Shown one piece after another: positions 47,590-56,088 of a stretch of 64,000 nt of DNA (position 1 is its first letter; each line of letters opens with the position of its first letter). The notes under the pieces are model-generated. The model worked only from the letters and a program-made list of their open reading frames with translations. It searched no databases and was not told where the DNA came from. Source of the stretch: Gammaproteobacteria bacterium (lineage in GTDB: Bacteria > Pseudomonadota > Gammaproteobacteria > Eutrophobiales > Eutrophobiaceae). Both the position numbers and the translations under genes were made by a program. The DNA lies in contig QKIY01000035.1 in the NCBI GenBank assembly GCA_003250975.1, forward strand, positions 124,001 to 188,000, written 5' to 3'.

Positions 47590-48336
47590 ATGTTAGTTCA
47601 TCATCCTGAGAGGATTCAAAAGGTCCTGGCGCAGGCCGGTGTGGCCTCGCGCCGTGAAGTGGAGACCTGGATCAAGGCCGGCCGGATTTCAGTCAATGGC
47701 AAACAGGCCCGTTTGGGCGACAGGATTACTCCAGCTGACAAGGTTCGCCTGGATGGTGAACTGCTGCGTTTCGGTCAGACTAAGCCCCGAAAGGTACGCC
47801 TGCTGGCCTACCATAAACCTATTGGTGAGGTCTGTACGCGCAAGGATGAAAAGGGCAGGGAAACTGTGTTTGCTGCGTTACCTCCCTTGAATCAGGGCCG
47901 CTGGATCAATATCGGGCGTCTCGATATTAATACATCAGGCCTGTTGTTGTTTACCAATGATGGTGACCTGGCAAACAAGCTGATGCATCCCTCCGGCGAA
48001 TTTACCCGTGAATATGCGGTCCGGGTTCTGGGTGAGGTCAGCAAGGAGGCGCTGAAAAAACTTCTGGAGGGTGTCACACTGGAAGATGGCCGCGCCCGGT
48101 TTGACAGTATTCATGATGGCGGTGGCCGTGGTGCCAACCACTGGTATCATGTCACCCTACATGAGGGCCGCAACCGCGAGGTTAGGAGGTTGTGGGAATC
48201 CCAGGGGGTGACCATCAGCCGGCTCATCCGGGTGCGTTTCGGGCCCTGTACCCTGCCCAGGGATCTGCGGCCGGGCCATTACAGGGAACTCGATCGCACA
48301 GAAATCAATCAGCTCCTCAATACGGTCGAGCATTGA
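47590..48336 (+). CDS. rluB: 23S rRNA pseudouridine(2605) synthase
   Basis: A 248-residue protein with an N-terminal S4 RNA-binding domain (about 8-70, RIQKVLAQAGVASRREVETWI) and a RluB/E/F-type synthase domain. The catalytic Asp lies in GRLDINTSGLLLFTNDG near residue 117, and EGRNREVRRLWESQG follows. The position after scpAB supports RluB, which modifies U2605. E. coli RluB has a longer basic tail; this version ends soon after the catalytic domain. Confidence 0.94.
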   Translation: MLVHHPERIQKVLAQAGVASRREVETWIKAGRISVNGKQARLGDRITPADKVRLDGELLRFGQTKPRKVRLLAYHKPIGEVCTRKDEKGRETVFAALPPLNQGRWINIGRLDINTSGLLLFTNDGDLANKLMHPSGEFTREYAVRVLGEVSKEALKKLLEGVTLEDGRARFDSIHDGGGRGANHWYHVTLHEGRNREVRRLWESQGVTISRLIRVRFGPCTLPRDLRPGHYRELDRTEINQLLNTVEH

Positions 48337-48343
48337 CCCACCA

Positions 48344-49003
48344 ATGCGGCGGATTCTCGAAACGGTTTATTCGCGCCTGCTCAAGGCCTATGGTCCGCAA
48401 AACTGGTGGCCTGCCGAAGAGCCTTTTGAGGTCATGGTCGGTGCCGTGCTCACACAAAATACGGCCTGGTTAAATGTTGAAAAGGCCATTAGTAATCTGA
48501 AGCAGATGCATGAACTGGACGCAGCAGAGCTCCTGGACCTTGGGGATGATGAACTGGCGGAGCTGATTCGCCCCTCCGGTTATTTCAATGTAAAGACGCG
48601 GCGCCTGAAGAACCTGTGCCAATGGATTATAGAGGCGGGCGGCCTGGCTGCACTGTCTGGGACAGATACCGCTACCCTGCGTGAATCGCTGCTATCAATC
48701 AACGGCATCGGACCGGAGACAGCGGACGATATCCTCCTGTATGCCTTTGAGCGGCCTGTCTTTGTAATTGATGTCTACACCCGGCGGTTATTTTCGAGGT
48801 TGGGCCTTATCCGTGGCGACGAAGACTATGAGACATTGAGACATCTCTTCGAATCAGCCTTGCCAGATAATGTGCCATTATATAATGAGTATCATGCCCT
48901 GATCGTCCGGCACGCTAAGGAGAAATGCAGCCAGGCCAGGAATTGCCGTCATTGCCAAGTTGAATCCATTACAGTCCAGCACAGGCCCTTTAATGCAGGG
49001 TAA
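48344..49003 (+). CDS. Endonuclease III-fold DNA glycosylase (MagIII-like)
   Basis: A 219-residue HhH-GPD protein. MVGAVLTQNTAW and the helix-hairpin-helix INGIGPETADDILLYAF are clear, followed by the catalytic Asp in VIDVYTRRLF. The lyase lysine of endonuclease III (GxGRKTA) is replaced by Glu, so a monofunctional glycosylase like the 3-methyladenine glycosylase MagIII is likely. The C-terminal CSQARNCRHC has three Cys and lacks the fourth ligand of the Nth [4Fe-4S] cluster. Nth itself is presumably elsewhere. Confidence 0.85.
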   Translation: MRRILETVYSRLLKAYGPQNWWPAEEPFEVMVGAVLTQNTAWLNVEKAISNLKQMHELDAAELLDLGDDELAELIRPSGYFNVKTRRLKNLCQWIIEAGGLAALSGTDTATLRESLLSINGIGPETADDILLYAFERPVFVIDVYTRRLFSRLGLIRGDEDYETLRHLFESALPDNVPLYNEYHALIVRHAKEKCSQARNCRHCQVESITVQHRPFNAG

Positions 49004-49077
49004 TGTACGGAATTATTTGAATAAACGCGGTGTCAACGGTATGCTTTGCAGCCCTCGGAGCTTCGGAGACTGACTGG

Positions 49078-49836
49078 ATGACAAACCGCCAGCCCCTCGT
49101 GGCAGCAAACTGGAAGATGAATGGCAGTCTCGCATCCATTCGGCTTTTACTGGATGGCATTTTGAAGGGAATTCAGTCAGAGACAAAACCTGAGGTAGTC
49201 GTCTGCCCCCCATATATCTACATCGATGAGGTGGCCCGTAATCTGGATAACACCCAGGTATTACTGGGGGCCCAGAATGTATCGCAACATGAGGCCGGTG
49301 CCTATACGGGCGAGATTGCGGCCGGGATGCTAAAGGACTACAAATGTGTATACGTGATCGTCGGCCATTCCGAGCGGCGCGCGCTCTATTGTGAGACCGA
49401 TGCCATGGTGGCTGACAAGTTTGCCAGAGTAGTGGAGTCTGGCCTTAAGCCGATTCTCTGCGTTGGCGAGACCCTGAACGAGCGCGAGGCAGATGAAACC
49501 GAGGAAGTTATTGCCCGGCAACTGGATGCCGTTATTGAGCGGGCCGGAGTGCAGGGCTTTGCAAATGCGGTAATAGCTTATGAACCTGTCTGGGCCATTG
49601 GCACGGGTCGGACAGCAACGCCGGAGCAAGCACAGGAGGTGCATGCCTTTATTCGCCTGCGTTTGGCGCGGCATGATGAAGCCATTGCTGACGGCCTTCG
49701 GATTTTGTATGGCGGCAGTGTCAAGGCCGATAATGCAAATGAATTATTTAATATGGCAGATATTGATGGTGGATTGATCGGTGGTGCATCCCTGAATGCC
49801 GATGATTTTCTTTCGATCTGCCGGGCAGCAATATAG
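49078..49836 (+). CDS. tpiA: Triosephosphate isomerase
   Basis: Glycolytic isomerase, 252 residues. Lys13 (AANWKMNG), the His of VGHSERR near 97 and the Glu of AYEPVWAIGTG near 169 are the active-site residues. YGGSVKADNANELF and LIGGASL bind phosphate. ATG 49078 matches the family N-terminus, with GGAG about 9 bases upstream. It starts the tpiA-secG-tRNA-Leu unit. Confidence 0.97.
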   Translation: MTNRQPLVAANWKMNGSLASIRLLLDGILKGIQSETKPEVVVCPPYIYIDEVARNLDNTQVLLGAQNVSQHEAGAYTGEIAAGMLKDYKCVYVIVGHSERRALYCETDAMVADKFARVVESGLKPILCVGETLNEREADETEEVIARQLDAVIERAGVQGFANAVIAYEPVWAIGTGRTATPEQAQEVHAFIRLRLARHDEAIADGLRILYGGSVKADNANELFNMADIDGGLIGGASLNADDFLSICRAAI

Positions 49837-49844
49837 GAAAGACT

Positions 49845-50213
49845 ATGGAAACTATTAATACACTTCTTCTCGTGTTACAGGTAATCGTCGCGGTCACCCT
49901 GATCGGTTTTGTATTGATCCAGCATGGCAAGGGTGCCGATGCCGGGGCCGCCTTTGGCAGCGGGGCTTCTTCTACCGTGTTTGGCAGCAGCGGGTCCGGC
50001 GGATTCCTTTCCAAGGCGACCGCCTTCCTGGCGGTATTATTCCTCGCGAACAGCCTCGTGCTTGCCTATCTGGCTCATGACCGGGTGAAGGCCCCCGAGA
50101 GCCTGTTGGAAAATGAACCGGTGGTCATCGAAGAGACCGTGCCGCTACCGGCAGAAGAACCCGCCTCCGAGGCTGCGCCTTCAGATCTGGATGTGCCGGT
50201 AGTTCCCGAATAA
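49845..50213 (+). CDS. secG: Protein-export membrane protein SecG
   Basis: Small SecYEG translocon subunit of 122 residues with two membrane helices (about 5-23 and 60-80), separated by the conserved HGKGADAGAAFGSGASSTVFG loop. The C-terminal 40 residues are acidic and proline-rich (PVVIEETVPLPAEEPASEA), a variable tail in this family. tpiA lies 8 bases upstream and tRNA-Leu 42 bases downstream. Confidence 0.96.
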   Translation: METINTLLLVLQVIVAVTLIGFVLIQHGKGADAGAAFGSGASSTVFGSSGSGGFLSKATAFLAVLFLANSLVLAYLAHDRVKAPESLLENEPVVIEETVPLPAEEPASEAAPSDLDVPVVPE

Positions 50214-50255
50214 TAAAAACCTCGTGCAGTCGTAATCCGTTATGACTGTTTCAAT

Positions 50256-50340
50256 GCCGATGTGGTGGAATTGGTAGACACGCTATCTTGAGGGGGTAGT
50301 GCCGCAAGGCGTGACGGTTCGAATCCGTCCATCGGCACCA
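50256..50340 (+). tRNA. tRNA-Leu (anticodon GAG)
   Basis: An 85-base tRNA including an encoded CCA. Acceptor stem GCCGATG pairs with CATCGGC (50330-50336), and the discriminator A is at 50337. The anticodon stem is CTATC/GGTAG with loop TTGAGGG, placing GAG at 50290-50292. A class II variable arm (TGCCGCAAGGCGT) and the T-arm GGTTCGAATCC are present. It is nearly the same as E. coli tRNA-Leu(GAG) and decodes CUU/CUC. Confidence 0.97.
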
Positions 50341-50401
50341 ATTATCTGTATTTGCACAAATCAGTAATCGTCATTTGTATCAACGACCTTCATTCAGAAT
50401 T

Positions 50402-50451
50402 ATTAATGTCAACATTAATTAATGTATTCTTGAAATTGACAAGGTTATAAT
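50402..50451 (+). promoter_or_regulatory. Palindromic operator-like array and -10 box before yiaW
   Basis: ATTAATGT (50402-50409), ACATTAAT (50412-50419) and ATTAATGT again (50418-50425) form two overlapping palindromes in one 24-base block. A perfect TATAAT follows at 50446-50451, so the block covers the place where a -35 should be (no good -35 is seen). This is what an activator or repressor site for a weak promoter looks like. The downstream genes are yiaW and yiaV; AAGGAGAGGG provides their ribosome-binding site. Confidence 0.55.
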
Positions 50452-50498
50452 TTAACGGGTAATTTCAATAACCTATTTACAAGGAGAGGGCAGGGGGT

Positions 50499-50885
50499 AT
50501 GTTCCTAGATTACTTTGCACTTGGTCTTTTGTTTTTTGTGATGATCGTGCTCTTCTACGGCATTATTGCCATCCATGACATCCCCTATGAAATTGCCAAA
50601 CACCGCAATCACCCTCACCAGGATGCTATTCACGTTGCAGGCTGGGTCAGCCTGTTTACATTGCATGTAATCTGGCCATTTCTTTGGATATGGGCAACAC
50701 TGTATCGATCAGATCGGGGCTGGGGGTTTTCTGACAACCGCTCTGTTCAGGATCATGTCAGTCAATTAGAAAGTGAGGTCGCCAATTTGACGGAGCGATT
50801 GAATGCCTATGAAGATGTAATCCAGCAAAATACGGATAACCTAGCTAAAACCTTGCCTCATACCTTTGATGGGGAAAACAAATAA
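50499..50885 (+). CDS. yiaW: DUF3302 inner-membrane protein, YiaW homologue
   Basis: A 128-residue protein strongly resembling E. coli YiaW: MFLDYFALG, HDIPYEIAKHRNHPHQDAIH and AGWVSLFTLHVIWPFLWIWA. Two membrane helices (about 5-27 and 48-67) are followed by a C-terminal coiled-coil (LESEVANLTERLNAYEDV). It is always found beside a YiaV-like membrane-fusion protein and is presumed to be its membrane partner; neither has a proven substrate. The stop overlaps the next ATG by one base. Confidence 0.92.
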   Translation: MFLDYFALGLLFFVMIVLFYGIIAIHDIPYEIAKHRNHPHQDAIHVAGWVSLFTLHVIWPFLWIWATLYRSDRGWGFSDNRSVQDHVSQLESEVANLTERLNAYEDVIQQNTDNLAKTLPHTFDGENK

Positions 50886-52027
50886 TGGATCTGCTGCTTA
50901 TTCTGACCTATATAGCTATCTGCGTAGCTGTCTTCAAGATATTCAAAATCCCACTTAACAAGTGGACAGTCCCGACTGCGGCACTGGGCGGCGTATTCTT
51001 AATCGGTTCACTCATTTTATTAATGAATTACAACCATCCTTATTCAGAAATCAGCCGGGTCTATTTTGTTACCATCCCCATCGTCCCTGAAGTCAGCGGG
51101 AGGGTCATAGAAGTTCCAGTCAAGGGGAATACCAGGGTTAACAAAGGAGAAGTTCTGTTTCAAATCGATCCAACCCCTTATGAGGCAATTGTGGAGCAAA
51201 AAAAGGCTCAACTCGCAGAAGCAAGCCAGTCATCTGTTCCACAGCTCAAGGCAAATCTTGATGTTGCCGAGGCGGCAGTAGCACGTGCTGAGGCGGAAGT
51301 CCTGCAGGCTAAAAAAGAGCTTGATCGCAGAAAGGAACTGGTAAAAACACATGTGATAGCACAACGTGAGGTTGATCGCTGGCAGAAGGAGTATGATGCG
51401 CGGAGTGCGATCCTGCGCGAGGCCCAGGCTACCAGAAAACAGGCACTCACGGAATTCGAATCAGAAATTGGCGGGGAGAATCCCATCGTAGCCCAAATAT
51501 ATGCCGAACTGGACAGGGCGCAATATGACCTGGAGCAAACCACTGTGCGGGCACCGGCCGATGGATTTGTCACCCAACTGACATTGCGGCCTGGTGTCAG
51601 GGCGGTGTCAATACCACTAAGGCCTGCAATGATATTTGTTAATGATGAGGCAAACTACTATGTTGCCTGGTTCCGCCAAAACAGTTTGTTACGCCTGACT
51701 ATAGGAGCAGAGGCGGAAGTTGCATTTGATGGTATTCCCGGTAAAGTCTTTTCAGGTGAAGTGGAAGATGTGTTACCTGTTATGTCTGAAGGTCAGGTAC
51801 AGCCCAGCGGTGACATGATTAATTTTACCCGCGCACCTTATCCGGGCCGTATCCCTGTACTGATTCACATTACTGATCCTGACTATGTACAATATCTGGA
51901 TAAGGTTCCAGGTGGGGCCTTTGCGCAAACGGCTATTTACACTGAGCATATGCATCATGTGGCAATAATGCGAAAGGTCTTGCTAAGAATGGCTGCCTGG
52001 ATGAATTACATTTTTCCTTTTCATTAA
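50885..52027 (+). CDS. yiaV: HlyD/EmrA-type membrane fusion protein, YiaV homologue
   Basis: A 380-residue periplasmic adaptor anchored by N-terminal hydrophobic segments (about 1-20 and 28-48). The barrel-sandwich (PIVPEVSGRVIEVPVKGNTRVNKGEVLFQID) is split by a long coiled-coil hairpin (about 95-200). DLEQTTVRAPADGFVTQL is the second half-motif. The C-terminal HHVAIMRKVLLRMAAWMNYI matches the E. coli YiaV end. No outer-membrane channel or MFS pump is adjacent, as in E. coli, where the pair lies near aldB. The exported substrate is unknown. Confidence 0.92.
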   Translation: MDLLLILTYIAICVAVFKIFKIPLNKWTVPTAALGGVFLIGSLILLMNYNHPYSEISRVYFVTIPIVPEVSGRVIEVPVKGNTRVNKGEVLFQIDPTPYEAIVEQKKAQLAEASQSSVPQLKANLDVAEAAVARAEAEVLQAKKELDRRKELVKTHVIAQREVDRWQKEYDARSAILREAQATRKQALTEFESEIGGENPIVAQIYAELDRAQYDLEQTTVRAPADGFVTQLTLRPGVRAVSIPLRPAMIFVNDEANYYVAWFRQNSLLRLTIGAEAEVAFDGIPGKVFSGEVEDVLPVMSEGQVQPSGDMINFTRAPYPGRIPVLIHITDPDYVQYLDKVPGGAFAQTAIYTEHMHHVAIMRKVLLRMAAWMNYIFPFH

Positions 52028-52044
52028 TTCAAAACTATTGAAGG

Positions 52045-52515
52045 TTATTCCTTCATTATCTCAGGTTTACCAGGTCCGATTGCACCGGTAGAACGGGCTT
52101 TCAGATAGCGGTATACATATTCAATATGATCAGCCACGATAGGATTATGTTTCCATTCTGGCATGGGCATCCCTGTTTCTTCTCCTAATTCGTGTTTTTG
52201 AATCTCTTTTAGAAAGGCATCCCGTACGATTGCCCGGCTTTCTGCCCTGGACTCTTCAACTGGGACCTCAAGCAGGTAACGGTTCAGTACCTTTAACTCA
52301 AACTCTTTCTCGCTCAGTCGTTGTACGCTTTCGGTAAGGTCCGGAGCGAGATCTGAGCCTACACCGCCAACGCCGTGACAGGTTACACAGGTATCATGAT
52401 AAAGGCGCCAACCGACGAATGTCTCAGAATCAACCTGATCTGCCCCTGAGACCGGGACAGTATAAAGCAGACACAGGGAAAGAGATGCCAGTAATGTATT
52501 ACGATGATTGATCAC
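52045..52515 (-). CDS. Secreted monohaem cytochrome c resembling PQQ-alcohol-dehydrogenase partners
   Basis: A 156-residue periplasmic cytochrome with a signal peptide (1-25, ending VSGA), haem motif CVTCH at 43-47 and axial Met in GMPMPEW (116 or 118). The segment after the haem, GSDLAPDLTESVQRLS, and the C-terminal YRYLKARSTGAIGPGKP (about 135-151) resemble cytochromes c550 that accept electrons from PQQ alcohol dehydrogenases. Compared with them it has extra residues around 80-112. The start is GTG 52515 with GAGGAG 8 bases upstream. No dehydrogenase gene is nearby. The partner assignment is inference. Confidence 0.85.
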   Translation of the reverse strand: MINHRNTLLASLSLCLLYTVPVSGADQVDSETFVGWRLYHDTCVTCHGVGGVGSDLAPDLTESVQRLSEKEFELKVLNRYLLEVPVEESRAESRAIVRDAFLKEIQKHELGEETGMPMPEWKHNPIVADHIEYVYRYLKARSTGAIGPGKPEIMKE

Positions 52516-52596
52516 TCCATATTCTCCTCATATTGGATTCTCTCTATTAGAGAGCAAATGTTTCTAATTGTTCAATCTATATGCAAATTTCCATAA

Positions 52597-52626
52597 TCAG
52601 GAAATCGAGTTCCTGATCTGGATCAG
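52597..52626. promoter_or_regulatory. Palindrome and FNR/DNR-like box upstream of the cytochrome gene
   Basis: TCAGGAA-ATCGAG-TTCCTGA (52597-52616) is a perfect 7+7 inverted repeat. Overlapping it, CTGAT-CTGG-ATCAG (52613-52626) is a perfect palindrome matching the FNR/ANR/DNR consensus TTGAT-N4-ATCAA in 8 of 10 positions (only the outer base of each half differs). The box is centred about 104 bases before the cytochrome c start codon and is the only such match I noticed. It suggests oxygen- or NO-dependent control of the cytochrome. Confidence 0.45.
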
Positions 52627-52719
52627 CACGCATTTATTTTTTTACTGAATACGGCTGAATTTTAATCCAAATCAGACGGTTGGAAATAAATAGGTTACCA
52701 GATATGGTTATGCGCGAGC

Positions 52720-55700
52720 TTATAGCTCGTGCATTAGTTCGTCGTATAATGCCATGGTCTCGGCAGACGGTTCTGATTTTAATACCGATGTGAATATTTT
52801 CTTGCAGCGTAAATAAACTTCAATAGCATCCTCATTACGTTTCAGCTTACGATAACAATGCATTAGTCTTCTATAGAAACTTTCAGTCAGCCTCTCGACT
52901 TCCAGTACTCTTTCATAGCAATCAATAGCTTTTTCCCAGTTGCCTTTATCTTCCCAGTAACGGGCTATTTTGCTCATGCAGCGTAAATATTTGTTCTTGA
53001 TTTCTTCGCGTGGATCTTCATACCATGGTTTGTCAGGCTCATCGGCCATGAAGTGACCTCGATATAAATGTTTTAATCTCTCTGTTGATTTCAGCAGGAT
53101 ATCAGTATCAATACTTGTTTCGGATACAAAAATCTGGTCAATTTCGGAAATTGTGTTATCGAATGCCCATAGATCAACCCAGAAATATTGCTGATTCAGG
53201 CTCAGTTTGCTGTCCTGGACAATAATGGCCCTGTCTTCCCCCAGTATCTTGCGCAATCTATGAATGGTCGTTGTGAGTGAACGGTAGGAATATTCGCTAT
53301 CGACGCCGGGCCAGAGTGAAGTGGCAAGTATTTCCTCATTGACATTCGTTCCGCCATGAGCAATCAGTGCCTTTAACAGTTCAACTGGTTTGCGTTGAAG
53401 TTTTTTTACCAGGCTGAAGCTTTGTTCGTTTTTCAAAATTCTGCATTGGCCGAGGGTATATATTTTGAATAACCATGGCCATTCTTCCACAGCTACCGAT
53501 GAAGGAAGAGGAACCAGTTGCCGTTCAGAAATTAAATTTCGAACATACACGGTTTCAATATCGGACTGCAATGCGAACTCACATAGTCTCGACATGATGT
53601 CAGGTTGCCACCAGAGGGCGTGCTTGTAACCATATTCCCTGCCCACTTGCATTGCATATTGCAATGTACTCAGAGCGGAGCGCTTCCTGCCATGCTCCAT
53701 GGCAATATAAGAATACGACAGGAAAGATAAATATCCTAGGGAATGATTTTTAATATTACGCCCCATCTCATGAGCAATCTTGAGATATATAGTACCTTTA
53801 CGTTCATCACCATGCTCAAAAAGAAGTTGTGCCATTGCTATCCTGCAGATTATTTCAAAGAAAGGGTTGCCGATTTCAATGGATAGCCGAAGTGCTTTTT
53901 TCTGGTGTTGAAATGCTTCCAGTTTATCTCCGCTTAACATCGAGAACCATGCGTAGAAATAATAATAGAGACATTGCTCTTGGCGCCGACCTTTCAGTTC
54001 CCCTAATTGAATCTGGCTGATTATCTGTTCCGCGGTATCCAGATCACCATTGCCAAGTGCTGCCCCCAGTCCATTAACCAGCAATTGATAGTTCCAGAAC
54101 AATACACCGGAATTATGAGCAATTTCCAGGCCTTCATTCATTGCCTTTAGGCTGCGATCGCGATCGGCGATCAACATATAAAACATTGACTCGAAGTTTT
54201 TCAGCGTTATCCACTCGAGTGGAGACATTTCAGTTGTTGATGCCAGCTTGTATAATGATTCGATAATTTCATGTGCTTTTGAAAAATATCCATCCCACAT
54301 GTAGGCAACGGCAACCAGGGGTTCAACTGCCTGTCGTATTCTTGGATTTGCAGATTCATGTGATGCCGTATGTGCGCGTTCCACCCAGTTTTCGATATCA
54401 GGATCATCTGGTTGCCGTAAAAGCATTGCCATGAACAGCGATGTTATTACTCGCGCTTCCGTATCCCCTGTAATTACTTCATGTTTCTTCTGCAGAAGTT
54501 GCTTGAGTATATCTACCCATGGATCCAGCAAGGCAAGGTCATCCAGTTCGTAAAGTATTGCATCAATTACGCCCGCACATGCAAGATGTAATCCTTTAAC
54601 ATCCCTTGATTCCAGTTTCATGAACAGCTTGTAAGCCTGTTCATAAAGACGACGGCACTCTCTGAGGGCGAACGGGAAACGGCATGAAGCGAGCCAATAG
54701 ACCAGCCATGGATTATTTTCCATTTTTTCTTTTGGAAGATCCTCCAGCCATTGTGATAAAGTTTCTCTCCTTCCGCTTTCAATCATAACCAGGGCATGAT
54801 TCTGAATAATTTCTTCAACAAGGTCGTAGTCTCTGATGTTTAATAACAGTTCTACTGCATCTTCAGTTTGATCATTTGATTCAAGCAACAATGCAGCAAT
54901 TCTCAATCGTTCAACATTCTCTTTATGCTTTTGCGCCTGCTTGCTTATGGTTAAAAGAAAATCGCGGAAAAGAGGATGGTATTGATAAATAATTTTCTCC
55001 GGAGTCTGTTTTGCGGTTACAAAATAATGATGCCGGTTCAGCTCATTCAGAATATCTGCTGAGGTCTTCTTCCCGGAGATCTCTTCAGCCATTGCAATGG
55101 TCATTTTAGGTAAGCAGGCTGTACTTAATAAAAATTCCTTGGTTTCCTTATCAAATTTCTGGAATATTTCACCAGCCAGGTAATCAAATATAATATGTGG
55201 TGTAAATGTCTCAGGGGTTTCTGATACGAATCCTTCAGTCCTGAAATATTCAAGCATGAGTACAACTCCTGCTGCCCATCCCTGGGTCTTGTCATATAAC
55301 TGGGTAAGGGTTTCTTTGGACAGGTTCAGGCCTATAGATTTGACTATTCCATCGGTTTCCGGCCGTGTCAGGCGCAAATCATCCCAGGATATTATCTGCA
55401 TGTTCTGGCTTGCCCTGTAAATTGCCATGGCTGCAGGTGGTTCACTTCGGCTGATAAAGATTACACAACCATTTATCGGTACTTCAGACAAGGCATACCG
55501 TATAACCTCGTGAAATTCGGAGTGGGCAGGTACAGTGTCATAATTATCAAATACCACTACGAAAGGTGTATTCAGCTTGATGAACAGTTCCCGAAAGTAA
55601 CTCTTGGTGAATGTTTCAAGATCACCGAAATATTCTGGTAAAAATCTTGGAAGTGCCTTTTGGAGTTTTTTGTCGGATTTATCAGCGCCGGGTAAATTGT

Positions 55701-56088
55701 TGCTGACCTGCCCAGCCAGTGTTTCAAATTTTCTAAGAAGGTTTTGAATATAATATGTAGCGTGCTGGGAAATGGTTTCCCCGAACTCGAGTGAGGGATG
55801 AGTTGAGCCGGTTTTCGTTGCATCCTTTAATGCAGCCAGCCCCGTGTAGTAAAAAAAGGTTGCAATATCGGTATCACCCTGATCTACCTGATACCATAAA
55901 TAATCAACATTTCGGTTATCCAAATAATTGGAAAGAAGAGTAGTTTTACCGGAACCCGGGGGCCCCGTTATCCACATAACGGAATTTTCACGGCCTTTAT
56001 CCAGCAGTGAAAATAGCCTTTCTCTGGGATAGATACCCGTCAAGCTGGGCCGGGTGATCTTCGCCAGAGAAGCAATATTCCTTTTCAT
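52720..56088 (-). CDS. STAND-type regulator with C-terminal SARP-like DNA-binding head (BTAD)
   Basis: A 1122-residue predicted transcription activator. The N-terminus resembles MalT (ITRPSLTGIYPRERLFSLLD), with Walker A GPPGSGKTT at 42-50 and VVFDNYDTVP as Walker B. A winged-helix and long superhelical TPR-like region (about 400-860) follow. From about 868 comes an OmpR-type winged helix (KIYTLGQCRILKN, SLWPGVDSEYSYRSLTTTIHRLRKIL), then a bacterial transcriptional activator (BTAD) domain with TPRs (about 970-1120). No LuxR-type helix-turn-helix is present. This is AfsR/SARP content in reverse order. G+C is low. A hairpin (GCGCGAGC/GCTCGTGC) spans the stop codon. Confidence 0.88.
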   Translation of the reverse strand: MKRNIASLAKITRPSLTGIYPRERLFSLLDKGRENSVMWITGPPGSGKTTLLSNYLDNRNVDYLWYQVDQGDTDIATFFYYTGLAALKDATKTGSTHPSLEFGETISQHATYYIQNLLRKFETLAGQVSNNLPGADKSDKKLQKALPRFLPEYFGDLETFTKSYFRELFIKLNTPFVVVFDNYDTVPAHSEFHEVIRYALSEVPINGCVIFISRSEPPAAMAIYRASQNMQIISWDDLRLTRPETDGIVKSIGLNLSKETLTQLYDKTQGWAAGVVLMLEYFRTEGFVSETPETFTPHIIFDYLAGEIFQKFDKETKEFLLSTACLPKMTIAMAEEISGKKTSADILNELNRHHYFVTAKQTPEKIIYQYHPLFRDFLLTISKQAQKHKENVERLRIAALLLESNDQTEDAVELLLNIRDYDLVEEIIQNHALVMIESGRRETLSQWLEDLPKEKMENNPWLVYWLASCRFPFALRECRRLYEQAYKLFMKLESRDVKGLHLACAGVIDAILYELDDLALLDPWVDILKQLLQKKHEVITGDTEARVITSLFMAMLLRQPDDPDIENWVERAHTASHESANPRIRQAVEPLVAVAYMWDGYFSKAHEIIESLYKLASTTEMSPLEWITLKNFESMFYMLIADRDRSLKAMNEGLEIAHNSGVLFWNYQLLVNGLGAALGNGDLDTAEQIISQIQLGELKGRRQEQCLYYYFYAWFSMLSGDKLEAFQHQKKALRLSIEIGNPFFEIICRIAMAQLLFEHGDERKGTIYLKIAHEMGRNIKNHSLGYLSFLSYSYIAMEHGRKRSALSTLQYAMQVGREYGYKHALWWQPDIMSRLCEFALQSDIETVYVRNLISERQLVPLPSSVAVEEWPWLFKIYTLGQCRILKNEQSFSLVKKLQRKPVELLKALIAHGGTNVNEEILATSLWPGVDSEYSYRSLTTTIHRLRKILGEDRAIIVQDSKLSLNQQYFWVDLWAFDNTISEIDQIFVSETSIDTDILLKSTERLKHLYRGHFMADEPDKPWYEDPREEIKNKYLRCMSKIARYWEDKGNWEKAIDCYERVLEVERLTESFYRRLMHCYRKLKRNEDAIEVYLRCKKIFTSVLKSEPSAETMALYDELMHEL

